A stretch of 64,000 bases of DNA, taken from the NCBI RefSeq assembly GCF_001941445.1, contig NZ_CP009245.1, positions 23,992 to 87,991 on the forward strand, written 5' to 3'. This document shows, piece by piece, positions 55,834-64,000 of the stretch. The stretch comes from Corynebacterium aquilae DSM 44791. Lineage in GTDB: Bacteria > Actinomycetota > Actinomycetes > Mycobacteriales > Mycobacteriaceae. The notes beneath the pieces were generated by a model. The model did not search any database. It was not told the origin of the DNA and saw only the letters and a program-made list of their open reading frames with translations. Both the position numbers and the translations under genes were made by a program. Each line of letters opens with the position of its first letter. The stretch's first letter is position 1.

Positions 55834-56763
55834 ATGACCAACCGCGCCCTCGGCAAAATTGCCGCTCTTCTTCTCGCAGCCACCGCATTCGTGGCCCCCG
55901 CCGCCACCGCCCACGCACAAGGCTCCAGCACCGCTGACGGCCTGCCCGCCGGCAACCAACAGTCTGGCAGCAACGCCGTCGACCTCATCGACAGCCTCGG
56001 CGCGCCCCAACAATTCGACGCCATCGTCCGCATCGGCAATTGCTCCGGCAGCATCATCGCCCTGCCCGACAGCAAAGACACCGACCCCGCCCTGATCCTG
56101 ACCAACGGGCACTGCTACAACCTGAAAATGCGCGACGGCGATGTTGTCACCAACATGCCGGTGCGCGAAAAGGCCTACCTGTTCACCGGGCCCAACCCCC
56201 GCCGCGTGGGCACCCTGCCCGTCAACAAGGCCCTGTACGCCACCATGACCGACAGTGATATCGCCATCTACCGGGTGGGCATGAGCTACCGCGACATCTA
56301 CCGCTACTACCGCACCGTGCCGCGCGTCTTAAGTGATGTTGCCCCCACCGTCGGCGATAACCTGCACGTGACCTCCGGGTACTGGAAGCGCACCTGGGAC
56401 TGCACCTTCGACGGCATTGCCGATAAGGTTCAAGAATCCGGCTGGACCTGGGAGGGCGTGACCCGCATGGTGGGCCCCAGCTGTAAAACCCAGCCCGGTT
56501 CCTCCGGCTCCCCCGTGCTCAACGACGCCGGCAAGATCGTCGCCGTCAACAACGCGGGAAACTTCGACGGCGCGGCCTGCCGCAACAACAATGCCTGTGA
56601 AAACAACGACGGCAACATCACCGTCATCCCCGGCGCCCGCTACGCCACCCGCACCGACCAGGTGCCCGGCTGCTTTAGCGGCTCGGAAGTAAACATGGCC
56701 AAGCCCGAATGCACCCTGCCCGGTGGCGCCGCCTACTCCGGGCACGCGCTCCAGCTGAACTAA
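55834..56763 (+). CDS. Secreted trypsin-like serine protease
   Basis: The 309-residue product starts with a cleavable signal peptide ending AHA (MTNRALGKIAALLLAATAF onward). The S1 protease domain has the catalytic triad in TNGHCY (His), DSDIAIYRV (Asp) and QPGSSGSPVLN (Ser). Several Cys pairs, including NCSGS with GHC and ACRNNNAC, suit disulfide-stabilised secreted enzymes. A protease just downstream of three surface proteins could process them, but this is inference only. No ribosome binding site is visible, in line with its start-proximal promoter. An upstream TTG at 55822 would add four residues. Confidence 0.88.
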   Translation: MTNRALGKIAALLLAATAFVAPAATAHAQGSSTADGLPAGNQQSGSNAVDLIDSLGAPQQFDAIVRIGNCSGSIIALPDSKDTDPALILTNGHCYNLKMRDGDVVTNMPVREKAYLFTGPNPRRVGTLPVNKALYATMTDSDIAIYRVGMSYRDIYRYYRTVPRVLSDVAPTVGDNLHVTSGYWKRTWDCTFDGIADKVQESGWTWEGVTRMVGPSCKTQPGSSGSPVLNDAGKIVAVNNAGNFDGAACRNNNACENNDGNITVIPGARYATRTDQVPGCFSGSEVNMAKPECTLPGGAAYSGHALQLN

Positions 56764-56800
56764 ACCAGCTCGTGCCACACCCTATCTGGCACCACCTTTT

Positions 56801-56842
56801 CCACCCCACGCCCCACCGCCACCCGGTTGGGGCGTGGGGTGG
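56801..56842 (+). terminator. Strong hairpin terminator of the protease gene
   Basis: A perfect 15-bp stem, ccaccccacgcccca with tggggcgtggggtgg, lies just after the gene. No U tract follows. A smaller hairpin (gtgcca/tggcac) precedes it. Confidence 0.65.
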
Positions 56843-56940
56843 CGCCGTTTAACCAGCCACACAACTTTGTTCGGCGCGACTCCCCGCGCCCGCGTGGAAT
56901 ACCCCTGCGAGATGAGTTTTCCGGTAGGTTTTTAGCCACC

Positions 56941-57915
56941 ATGAACCCGCTAACTCAGGCCGTTTTGTCGCAGGCCACGAAACTTCTCACCCGCACCACC
57001 GCGGCCGCCCCGCAGGCGCTGGACAGCGCCAGCGAACTCGCCCGTAATCTCACTGGGCGCATCACCCAACCGGCCGCCGAGACCGTCAAAGCCGCCGTCG
57101 GCCGCTTCGCGGACCAACCCATCGCCACCGGGCCTTTGGGTCGAATCGATGATGCTGTGTGGCGCTTCGTTGTCTCCCACCGGCCGGCCGGCAGCCCCGG
57201 CCCCACCAGTGAGGGACTGTCCCCGGCACACGCCGGCAGCCCCGCCCCCTGGCAGGCCACCACCTTCGCTGACGGCTTCTTCTACACCATCCACTGGGTA
57301 GCGCAGCCCTCCATCGTCGTCACCGCCGGCAGCCTGTTCGCACTCACCCAAGGCATTTTGGGCCTAGATCCCGTCCGCCGCCGCATCCTGGCAACCGGCA
57401 CCAAGCCCGCCTGGTTTTGGGACGTCACCATGGCGCAAGCCATGACCAGCATCGGGGTGGTCGTTACCGCCCAGGCATGCTCCACCGGGTTTAAAAAACT
57501 CTTTGGCCGCCAGCGCCCGCCGGAGATGTTCCGCCTGGCTATCGAAAGCGCCCGCTCCTTCCCCTCCGGGCACATGATCGCCGCCGTGGCCGGCTGTGGC
57601 GCACTGCTCGCCCTGCGCTACGCCGGGAAGCGTGCCGCGCACGCAAGCGCCATGGCAACCACCGCGCCGGGTGTGCACGAGCAGAACCCAGCCAGTGCGG
57701 CGGACTCCCGTCAGGATGTTGCTTCCCGCACCACCCAGGAACAAGTGCCCCCGGCACTCATTGCCGGCTGTGTGGCCTGGTGCCTCATCGTCGGCTACGA
57801 CCGCCTTTATATGGGCGTGCACTGGCTCAGCGATCTTCTTGGGGGCGCGGCCATTGGCGGTTTTTGGTCTTTTGTGGCCTGGAAGGCACAAGCCCAGCTG
57901 CGGCAACACCGCTAA
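56941..57915 (+). CDS. PAP2-family membrane phosphatase
   Basis: PAP2 enzymes remove phosphate from lipid phosphates such as phosphatidic acid or undecaprenyl pyrophosphate. The 324-residue protein has an Ala-rich, polar N-terminal region of about 100 residues before the first helix. The conserved motifs follow: KKLFGRQRP (KxxxxxxRP), PSGH (SFPSGHMIA), and GYDRLYMGVHWLSD (SRxxxxxHxxSD). Helices lie between the motifs. An additional hydrophilic loop (PGVHEQNPASAADSRQD) is inserted between motif 2 and motif 3. The ATG at 56941 is chosen because the upstream frame is not homologous. The specific lipid is unknown. Confidence 0.87.
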   Translation: MNPLTQAVLSQATKLLTRTTAAAPQALDSASELARNLTGRITQPAAETVKAAVGRFADQPIATGPLGRIDDAVWRFVVSHRPAGSPGPTSEGLSPAHAGSPAPWQATTFADGFFYTIHWVAQPSIVVTAGSLFALTQGILGLDPVRRRILATGTKPAWFWDVTMAQAMTSIGVVVTAQACSTGFKKLFGRQRPPEMFRLAIESARSFPSGHMIAAVAGCGALLALRYAGKRAAHASAMATTAPGVHEQNPASAADSRQDVASRTTQEQVPPALIAGCVAWCLIVGYDRLYMGVHWLSDLLGGAAIGGFWSFVAWKAQAQLRQHR

Positions 57916-57924
57916 AAAAACCAA

Positions 57925-57965
57925 GCGCCTGCCCCACGCACAGCGAGCACGCGCATGGGACAGGC
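57925..57965 (-). terminator. Terminator of the 61-residue gene
   Basis: The arms gcgcctgccccacgc and gcgcatgggacaggc pair with two wobble positions. On the minus strand the stem is followed by TTGGTTTTTTT. A second stem, ccacccgc with gcgggtgg, lies at about 57983-58002. Confidence 0.7.
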
Positions 57966-58035
57966 AAGTCTGAAATTGTCTCCACCCGCGCTCGCGGGTG
58001 GAAGTCGGGTAGAGGTGCGGTGGCCGATGGGCTGT

Positions 58036-58221
58036 TTAGGCCTCGTCGAAATAGTGCAACGCACGGGAGAGCAGATTGGTTTTCTCGCCGGGAAGATCCA
58101 GGATGAGATCGAAGAAGTCCTGCGGAACCTCATCTGAGCCCGGCTGATCGTGCGCGGTCGGCCCCACGGGTGCGGGCGTGACCACGGCGGTGGGCACCTG
58201 ACAACGACGATCATCGCTCAT
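58036..58221 (-). CDS. Small protein of 61 residues, leaderless start
   Basis: The product begins MSDDRRCQVPTAVVTPAP and ends with an acidic helix (DFFDLILDLPGEKTNLLSRA). It has no membrane segment. Support comes from TACGGT ending seven bases before the ATG at 58221 (the leaderless pattern of this window) and from a strong terminator just past the stop. No family is recognised. Coding status is moderate because no homologue could be checked. Confidence 0.6.
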   Translation of the reverse strand: MSDDRRCQVPTAVVTPAPVGPTAHDQPGSDEVPQDFFDLILDLPGEKTNLLSRALHYFDEA

Positions 58222-58228
58222 AAGCCCC

Positions 58229-58234
58229 ACCGTA
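58229..58234 (-). promoter_or_regulatory. Leaderless -10 of the 61-residue gene
   Basis: TACGGT on the minus strand is followed by seven bases and then the ATG at 58221. Confidence 0.45.
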
Positions 58235-58446
58235 CAGCTCCCACCGGGTGCCGTACAGGGCTTTGGGGCACAAATTTTCAGCAACAACCATAATTGCTTG
58301 TGCATATCACCCCCGGGGTGGGAAAACCGCCCCCGTAGAAAAGTTGATATCACTCGTTCGGTGGTGTTCAATCGCCTGGTAGCACACGTTGCACACCCCC
58401 ACATCGAACCCCACCCGCACCACCACGTGCCGAAAGAACACCCCGC

Positions 58447-58983
58447 ATGTCAGACGACGCCACCACCGCGCACCCCTCCGGCCTTGATGCGCACCCTTGG
58501 TGGTTCACCCTTGCCACCCAAGGGCTGTTGCTCATCATCCTGATCGCCACCGTCGTGGAGGCGATTTTGCTGGCCGGGTGGGTCCTCGACCCGGATGCCA
58601 TGTGGTGGCAGATCGTCATCCTGCCCCAAACCTGGCTGCTGTCCGGCCAGGCGGACGTGTGGGCCGCCATTTTCTACTCGGTGGCCCACAACATCATCGG
58701 CACCTCCATGCGCTATTCCAGCGTCATTCAAGTAACTTTCGCGGTGATCCTCACCGTGAAGTTCCTGCTGCTGGTTTATGCGGGCTGGGGGCGCGGCAAC
58801 AGTGTGTTGATGTCGGCGCTCAAACTGCTGCTGATTCTGCAGGCACTAGCCAATACCTACATCGTGTTCATTCAGAACTTCGCCATCCCCGCGGTGGGAT
58901 TGCTTTTTGGGGCTGGCATCAACCTGGCGTTTGTGTGGTTTGTGCACGAGGCTGGCAAAACGCCCCGCGCAGCTGAGCTGTAA
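58447..58983 (+). CDS. Membrane protein of unknown function, about four helices
   Basis: The 178-residue product starts MSDDATTAHPSGLDAHPWWF. Hydrophobic segments follow at about 19-40 (LATQGLLLIILIATVVEAIL), 95-115 (QVTFAVILTVKFLLLVYAG), 123-145 and 146-168, and the polar C-terminus is short. No motif is recognised. The ATG at 58447 has no good ribosome binding site. It is divergent from the 61-residue gene and converges with hrpB. Confidence 0.7.
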   Translation: MSDDATTAHPSGLDAHPWWFTLATQGLLLIILIATVVEAILLAGWVLDPDAMWWQIVILPQTWLLSGQADVWAAIFYSVAHNIIGTSMRYSSVIQVTFAVILTVKFLLLVYAGWGRGNSVLMSALKLLLILQALANTYIVFIQNFAIPAVGLLFGAGINLAFVWFVHEAGKTPRAAEL

Positions 58984-59045
58984 AAACCTCCGGCGCGGGC
59001 CGGGCTGCAGCCACCGGGATGACTCCCACCGGTGATGAAGGGCAG

Positions 59046-61616
59046 CTAGTGCAGTCCTGCGCGTTTTTTCGTCAAGGAGGTCGCCGGTGCGGTGAAGGGA
59101 TCATCTGGCCAGGGATGCTTGGGGTAGCGACCCTTCATTTCCTTTTTCACGTCCTGATAGGTGCCGGCGAAAAAGCCGGGAAGATCGGCGGTGACCGCCA
59201 GGGGGCGTCCAGCAGGGGAGAGCAGGTGGACTGTCAGCGCAATGCCCGGGGCAATAATCATGGGGGTTTCCGGCGCGGGATCTTTGACCACCTGTGAGCG
59301 CCCCACCACGGGGTGCGAGGTGATGCCGAAACACTCCTGCAGCTTCAATGACACCTGCGGATGCTCGCCCGAGTAGTCGATGGGCACCACGCGCCCGGAG
59401 GGGGCTTCCCATCCGGCGGGAAGAAGCTCACCCATGACTTGCTGATACTGCCACGGCACCAGGCGACGCACAGCGGCCGTCATGTCGACTTTGGCTAGCG
59501 CCATCCCGCCGGCAACGGCCTCGCACTCGGGTGCGAGCCACTGCACGGCATCCGCCGTCAGCGAGTCCTCATCAACAGCCGGCCACAGGCCGCCGAGGTA
59601 GTCATGGGCGAAACGCAGACGCGCAAGCAACGCCTGGGTCTCGGCGGAGGAGAAGTCCGGAAACAGTGCCGGGCCTTGCGTAGCGATGGCGTCCTCAAGG
59701 GCTGCGGCCAGGGTGTGCGGGGTGAGCTTGACCGGCTGGGAGCTCAACTCGATCGCGCCGATTCGACGCACCGCGCGCCCCCGGATCACCGGTGTGCTTC
59801 CACTGGAATCGACCTGGGCCGTCGTGGTGGTCTCAAGGGGCATGATCGCCAAGACGTCACCCTCGTCGATGCGTGCTGCTGCGCGCACCACGGGCAGGCG
59901 TGGGGCACCTTGTGTCCCAACACCATCGGCACGATCCACGGAGGCGATGGCCAACCACTGGGCATCCTGCAGGCCCACATCGTGGGGCACTCGCACGCGG
60001 GTCCCGCCGGTGGTGAGAAACACCGGCTCACCGCCGGATGCGCCGTGGCCGGTGGTTTCCGACACCCGCCGCGCCAGACGGTGCGGGTAGGCCAGACCGA
60101 CGACCACACCAGCTGTCGGAGGTAAATTTTCCACCGCGGTGAAACCTTGGGTGCCTTCGCGCAGCTCACGGTAGCGCTGCCCATGCGTGGCAGCCAGACG
60201 CGCGAGGCGCTTTTCCTGCGGATGCTTAAGCGCGCGTGCGATATCACCGCGCGGGTCGTCGCCCACCACGGCCGCAATGGGCGCGGCCTTTTCACCCAAA
60301 ATGAACAGCGCATGCGCTAGGCGTGGATCGACCGGAACCCGCGCCAAAAGCTCGCCAGAGGCAGTCACATGCCCAGTAGCATCCACCGCACCAATTGCCC
60401 GCAAAGACTCCTCAGCACGCACCACCGCGCGCTGTGGCGGGGCATCCAACAGCGGCAGGCCTTCCGCGCGTGGAGTTCCCCAGCACGCCCACACCAGCGC
60501 CATCTGCGTCAGATCGCTGACCACAATCTCCGGCGTGACACCATCGGCCAGCTTCTGGAAATCCAGGGCCGAAAAACACCGGACCACCACACCAGGCCCC
60601 TCACGACCCGCGCGGCCAGCGCGCTGCTCCGCCTGGGGGCGGGCACACGACACGGTGACCAGTCCCGCCATGTCGCGACCGTGGTCGCGGCGCGGCGCGC
60701 GGGATAAACCCGCGTCGACTACCGCGCGTACACCGGGCACCGTAACCGACGACTCCGCCACCGCAGTGGACACCACCACACGCGGCTCATCGGTATACAT
60801 CGCCGCGTCCTGTTCCTGCGGAGTCAACCGCCCGTGCAGCGGATAGGCGTTCACACCCCGGTCGGCCAACGCGTCCATCACGATGCGGATCTCCCGCACA
60901 CCCGGCACAAACACCAACACCGAATATCCCTGTGCAGACTGCTGCGCAAACTGGCTGGCCGCCTCATGCGCGACGTGCTGTAGGAATTCGCGTGATACAG
61001 CCAGCCTGCCAGCAGCCGGACTGTATATCACCTCCAGCGGGTGCAACACCGCCGGAGTATCGATGATTGGTGCGTCACCCATGAGGCGGGAAAACTTCCT
61101 TGCATCAATCGTCGCCGACATCGCCACCACATGCAGATCCTCAATCAGCTCCGCGGCTTCCAAGGCGAGCGCCAAAGCAACATCAGTATCCAGCTGACGT
61201 TCGTGCACCTCATCGACAATCACCGCCCCCACCCCGTGAAGCTCCGGGTCATCCAACAGGCGCCGAATCAGCACGCCGGGAGTCACAAACGTCACCACCG
61301 AACCGGGATGGTTCTCACCGCGCACCTGGTAGCCAACCACATCGCCCAAGGAAGTGTCCGACAGCTGCGCCAGGCGCCGGGCGGCAGCACGCACAGCAAC
61401 GCGCCGCGGCGCCACAACCACAACCTGCGGGCGCGTGGGCGAACACTGACCAAGCATGTTTGCCACCACGGGCGGAACAAGTGTCGTTTTGCCAGTGCCG
61501 GGAGGCGCGGTGATGATAGCGCGCTGGTGCTGGCGGAGATGGGTGGGGATGGAAGAAACGATGCGGGATACCGGGAGCCCGTGTCCAATGTCTTCAACTG
61601 GGAAGAGAAATTTCAT
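59046..61616 (-). CDS. hrpB: ATP-dependent helicase HrpB
   Basis: HrpB is a DEAH-box RNA helicase-like ATPase, widespread in bacteria, whose physiological role is poorly defined. The 856-residue protein has Walker A (APPGTGKTT), the DEAH-box as DEVH (VIVDEVHERQ), SAT (VAMSATID), the QEQ and RAGR motifs (QRAGRAGREGPG), and the HrpB-specific C-terminal domain ending in HPWPDDPF. The start at 61616 is the family-like start; a longer form would begin with TTG at 61676. Its promoter region is shared with the divergent HTH gene. Confidence 0.93.
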   Translation of the reverse strand: MKFLFPVEDIGHGLPVSRIVSSIPTHLRQHQRAIITAPPGTGKTTLVPPVVANMLGQCSPTRPQVVVVAPRRVAVRAAARRLAQLSDTSLGDVVGYQVRGENHPGSVVTFVTPGVLIRRLLDDPELHGVGAVIVDEVHERQLDTDVALALALEAAELIEDLHVVAMSATIDARKFSRLMGDAPIIDTPAVLHPLEVIYSPAAGRLAVSREFLQHVAHEAASQFAQQSAQGYSVLVFVPGVREIRIVMDALADRGVNAYPLHGRLTPQEQDAAMYTDEPRVVVSTAVAESSVTVPGVRAVVDAGLSRAPRRDHGRDMAGLVTVSCARPQAEQRAGRAGREGPGVVVRCFSALDFQKLADGVTPEIVVSDLTQMALVWACWGTPRAEGLPLLDAPPQRAVVRAEESLRAIGAVDATGHVTASGELLARVPVDPRLAHALFILGEKAAPIAAVVGDDPRGDIARALKHPQEKRLARLAATHGQRYRELREGTQGFTAVENLPPTAGVVVGLAYPHRLARRVSETTGHGASGGEPVFLTTGGTRVRVPHDVGLQDAQWLAIASVDRADGVGTQGAPRLPVVRAAARIDEGDVLAIMPLETTTTAQVDSSGSTPVIRGRAVRRIGAIELSSQPVKLTPHTLAAALEDAIATQGPALFPDFSSAETQALLARLRFAHDYLGGLWPAVDEDSLTADAVQWLAPECEAVAGGMALAKVDMTAAVRRLVPWQYQQVMGELLPAGWEAPSGRVVPIDYSGEHPQVSLKLQECFGITSHPVVGRSQVVKDPAPETPMIIAPGIALTVHLLSPAGRPLAVTADLPGFFAGTYQDVKKEMKGRYPKHPWPDDPFTAPATSLTKKRAGLH

Positions 61617-61698
61617 GAGTGAAGTTTCGGGGGTAATTAACAGACGTGTGCGATTTGTATTGCTACGCATCCCCAACGCTGTTACAGTTATTTCAGCT

Positions 61699-61716
61699 GC
61701 TGCAGTTGCTGCAGTT
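61699..61716. repeat. Two tandem 9-bp repeats in the hrpB/HTH intergenic region, possible operator
   Basis: gctgcagtt occurs twice head to tail, embedded in small palindromes (ctgcag). It lies 21 bp before the start of the HTH protein gene. This is the position expected for autoregulation. Confidence 0.45.
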
Positions 61717-61737
61717 GATTAGAAAGGATGTTTCCAG

Positions 61738-62193
61738 ATGTCCGCTGTGGAAAATGCTGCTGTCTTTAAGTGTGACACCCTGACTGTCTCAGATGCCCAA
61801 CGGGCCGCAATCGAACAAATCGTGGGCAAGGATTCCGAACAAAATGAGTTCGCCACCATGGTTCGACACGTCATGCAGATCGTGGAACAGCGTGGTGCCT
61901 TCGTCATCGTGGAGGAAGACGGCGAACTGAGCCCGACGAAAGCCGCCGAGTTTCTCAAAGTATCTCGTCCGACCGTGATGTCCTTCATCAAGAAGGGAAA
62001 GCTCGAGTGCCGCAAGGTCGGATCGCACTACCGTATCCCAGTGTCCGCGCTCCTTGAATTCAAAAAAGCACAAGATGCCGGCAACAAGTTCACGGCGGAA
62101 GCACTCAGCCAACCCCAGCACCTGTCTGTAGAGGATAAACCACTCACGGCTGAGCAGATCGACTTCGCTCGCTCTCTGTTCAACGAAGAGTAA
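61738..62193 (+). CDS. Excisionase-type HTH protein, antitoxin-like
   Basis: The 151-residue product has an N-terminal region with conserved MRHVMQIVEQRGAF. A MerR/excisionase-type helix-turn-helix follows at about 61-105 (LSPTKAAEFLKVSRPTVMSF, then KVGSHYRIPVSALLEF) and an acidic tail. In actinobacteria such proteins are commonly the antitoxin paired with a PIN-domain toxin gene immediately downstream. Here the next gene is on the opposite strand and overlaps the stop by 14 bases, so no toxin is visible. AAAGGA lies nine bases before the ATG. An operator-like repeat precedes it. Confidence 0.8.
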   Translation: MSAVENAAVFKCDTLTVSDAQRAAIEQIVGKDSEQNEFATMVRHVMQIVEQRGAFVIVEEDGELSPTKAAEFLKVSRPTVMSFIKKGKLECRKVGSHYRIPVSALLEFKKAQDAGNKFTAEALSQPQHLSVEDKPLTAEQIDFARSLFNEE

Positions 62194-63430
62194 TCAGTTT
62201 GAGGAACTCCTGAATGGGGCGCCTGTCGTCGCATTCAGGACAAATGGGTAAATCGTGGGTGCGTTCATCTCCGATGGGCACAAACCACTGGCCACATAGA
62301 GGCTTAATCGCGGTTTTTTCCACATGCGCCCCCACAAGCTGTGTTTTATCGACATAGTGGAGGTGTGTGGGGGCAGGGGGCTTGTATGTGGGCGGTGTCA
62401 GTGACTCTGACGCGATGTCATCAGTGATGCGCGAGAAAAGCTCTGCCGCGTTCACCAACACGATCAAAGTGAACTCTTCCGCGTCTTTGTAGCTGGTCTC
62501 GATGAGCGACTGGTCCGGCTGCAAAAATGGAACGATCGTATGCGTCAAGAAACTCAAAACACGATCGTCGGGATGCTTCATCGTGACCGTCAGCGAAAGA
62601 TTGCCGAGAATATCCGTCGCTTTCGCCGCAGCGTCTGCCTCGGGTGCAGAAAAATCGATATCAACCGTTAAATCAACACACTCCACATCGGGGCCAACCT
62701 CGAGGGAGCCAGTTGCCGGTTCGCGGCGTTCCACGACGCTCTGTAAAAGATCGACGGTCAGAACCAAAGCCGCTGTCTTCAACTGTTTGTCAGAGGCATA
62801 TTTGACGTGGAAGTCATACACTTCCAGGTCATCGGAGGTCGGGCACGACTGCGCCGGAAAAGTATCTCTTACTGTTGCAGGACTGTGAAAAGTGTCGTGT
62901 TCTTCCACGAACACACACCAGGCGTCGGGCAGTACTAATTTGCTGTCGGAGCGATCCTCGAGCAACTGACTTTGGATATCTTGTGTCAAAACCATGGCAG
63001 CACGCCAGCCAGTATTTTTGTCGCGTAGCTCGTAGACCGAGTGCCCAACCTTTTTTGTCATCGCTGCCTGTTTGTTCGGAAGCGTGCCATCAGCACAATA
63101 GCGACGTGCGTCTTTTAGCAATGGATGATGGTCTTCAATCCAGCTCAACGCTTTGTCCAAAGCGGTGAACAAAGGGATCGAACTACCGCCATCCGAACTT
63201 GAATTGGCCTGGATTTTCACTTCTTCCGCCAACGACGCAAGTGTGGGGTCGACCCCCCTTTTAACCAGTGTCTTAAAAACCCTCATCGCTGGACGGCAGC
63301 TTCGCATCTCATTCACCCCAAAGAATTTCCCAATATTTTCCGATGGAAAAATATTAGCAAAATGTGCCTCGTCCAAGGCCCAACGAACTAACCCCTCAGT
63401 GGCAGCGGTGGACACACCGATCAAGGCCAC
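62180..63430 (-). CDS. Unknown protein with Cys/His-rich (DUF3039-like) C-terminus
   Basis: The 416-residue product has no clear membrane helix or catalytic motif. The central part has an Asp/Glu-rich VDLTVDIDFSAPEADAAAKA segment. The last 60 residues contain HYVDK, LCGQWFVPIGDERTHDLP and CPECDD. This pattern resembles the zinc-binding C-terminus of the DUF3039 family, a resemblance by eye only. The GTG at 63430 is the only start that keeps the full frame; an ATG at codon 42 is an alternative. It is 41 bases downstream of thiC in the same direction, and its end overlaps the HTH gene. Confidence 0.65.
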   Translation of the reverse strand: MALIGVSTAATEGLVRWALDEAHFANIFPSENIGKFFGVNEMRSCRPAMRVFKTLVKRGVDPTLASLAEEVKIQANSSSDGGSSIPLFTALDKALSWIEDHHPLLKDARRYCADGTLPNKQAAMTKKVGHSVYELRDKNTGWRAAMVLTQDIQSQLLEDRSDSKLVLPDAWCVFVEEHDTFHSPATVRDTFPAQSCPTSDDLEVYDFHVKYASDKQLKTAALVLTVDLLQSVVERREPATGSLEVGPDVECVDLTVDIDFSAPEADAAAKATDILGNLSLTVTMKHPDDRVLSFLTHTIVPFLQPDQSLIETSYKDAEEFTLIVLVNAAELFSRITDDIASESLTPPTYKPPAPTHLHYVDKTQLVGAHVEKTAIKPLCGQWFVPIGDERTHDLPICPECDDRRPIQEFLKLITLR

Positions 63431-63471
63431 GACCGTGGCCCACCACTGCCGCCTCGAAACGCTACGGCAAC

Positions 63472-64000
<529 letters not shown>

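Noticed and set aside
62180-63430. Toxin partner of the HTH protein
   Set aside because: The gene is on the opposite strand and convergent, is much longer than PIN toxins, and has no PIN-type acidic triad visible.

Overview
The window is chromosomal DNA from a high-GC actinobacterium, almost certainly a Corynebacterium. The evidence is a complete fhaA-fhaB-pstP-rodA-pbpA-pknA-pknB block followed by crgA, with a rhomboid protease and ppiA close by, and an antigen-85-type mycoloyltransferase that implies a mycolic-acid envelope. In related corynebacteria this block lies near the replication origin. I cannot name the species.

Layout: 1-1660 is a wrecked insertion-sequence nest, an IS256-type 3' end abutting a truncated IS3/IS150-type element. 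1.8-7.1 kb holds a lipoprotein, a membrane-anchored Ala/Lys-rich helical protein with an Asn/Arg/Gly tail, ppiA, a rhomboid protease, a dense non-coding cluster of DnaA-box sequences, and a small membrane protein. 7.2-17.5 kb is the minus-strand growth and division signalling block: CrgA, two Ser/Thr kinases, PBP, RodA, PP2C phosphatase and two FHA proteins. 18.0-22 kb holds tRNA-Leu(CAG), a membrane protein, a mycoloyltransferase and a photolyase. 22.1-27.3 kb has thiO-thiS-thiG-thiF and a convergent thiE; the C-terminal part of thiC closes the window at 63.5-64.0 kb. 27.3-38 kb is metabolic: aldehyde dehydrogenase, AMP nucleosidase, gamma-carbonic-anhydrase-like protein, carotenoid-type FAD oxidoreductase, a GNAT-LOG fusion, a DUF885 protein and an RclA-like flavoprotein.

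The most distinctive part is 39.0-55.6 kb. Three tandem giant surface proteins (1566, 1833 and 1740 residues) share signal peptide, propeller-like region, stacked Ig-like repeats, a terminal Cna-B-like domain and an unusual LPKAG sorting motif. A secreted trypsin-like protease follows. Genes 1 and 2 share an 85-bp perfectly identical stretch over the sorting signal although their bodies differ in sequence and codon usage, which suggests recombination. 56.9-64 kb holds a PAP2 phosphatase, small proteins, the HrpB helicase, an excisionase-type HTH protein resembling an antitoxin without a visible toxin, an unknown protein with a Cys/His-rich C-terminus, and thiC.

Many genes lack a ribosome binding site but have TANNNT ending 6-7 nt before the ATG (ppiA, amn, thiE, GNAT-LOG, DUF885, FAD oxidoreductase, a 61-residue ORF), so leaderless transcription appears common. 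Starts were chosen by ribosome binding sites, leaderless promoter geometry, signal peptides or 4-bp overlaps. Protein functions are assigned from recognised motifs, without database searches.
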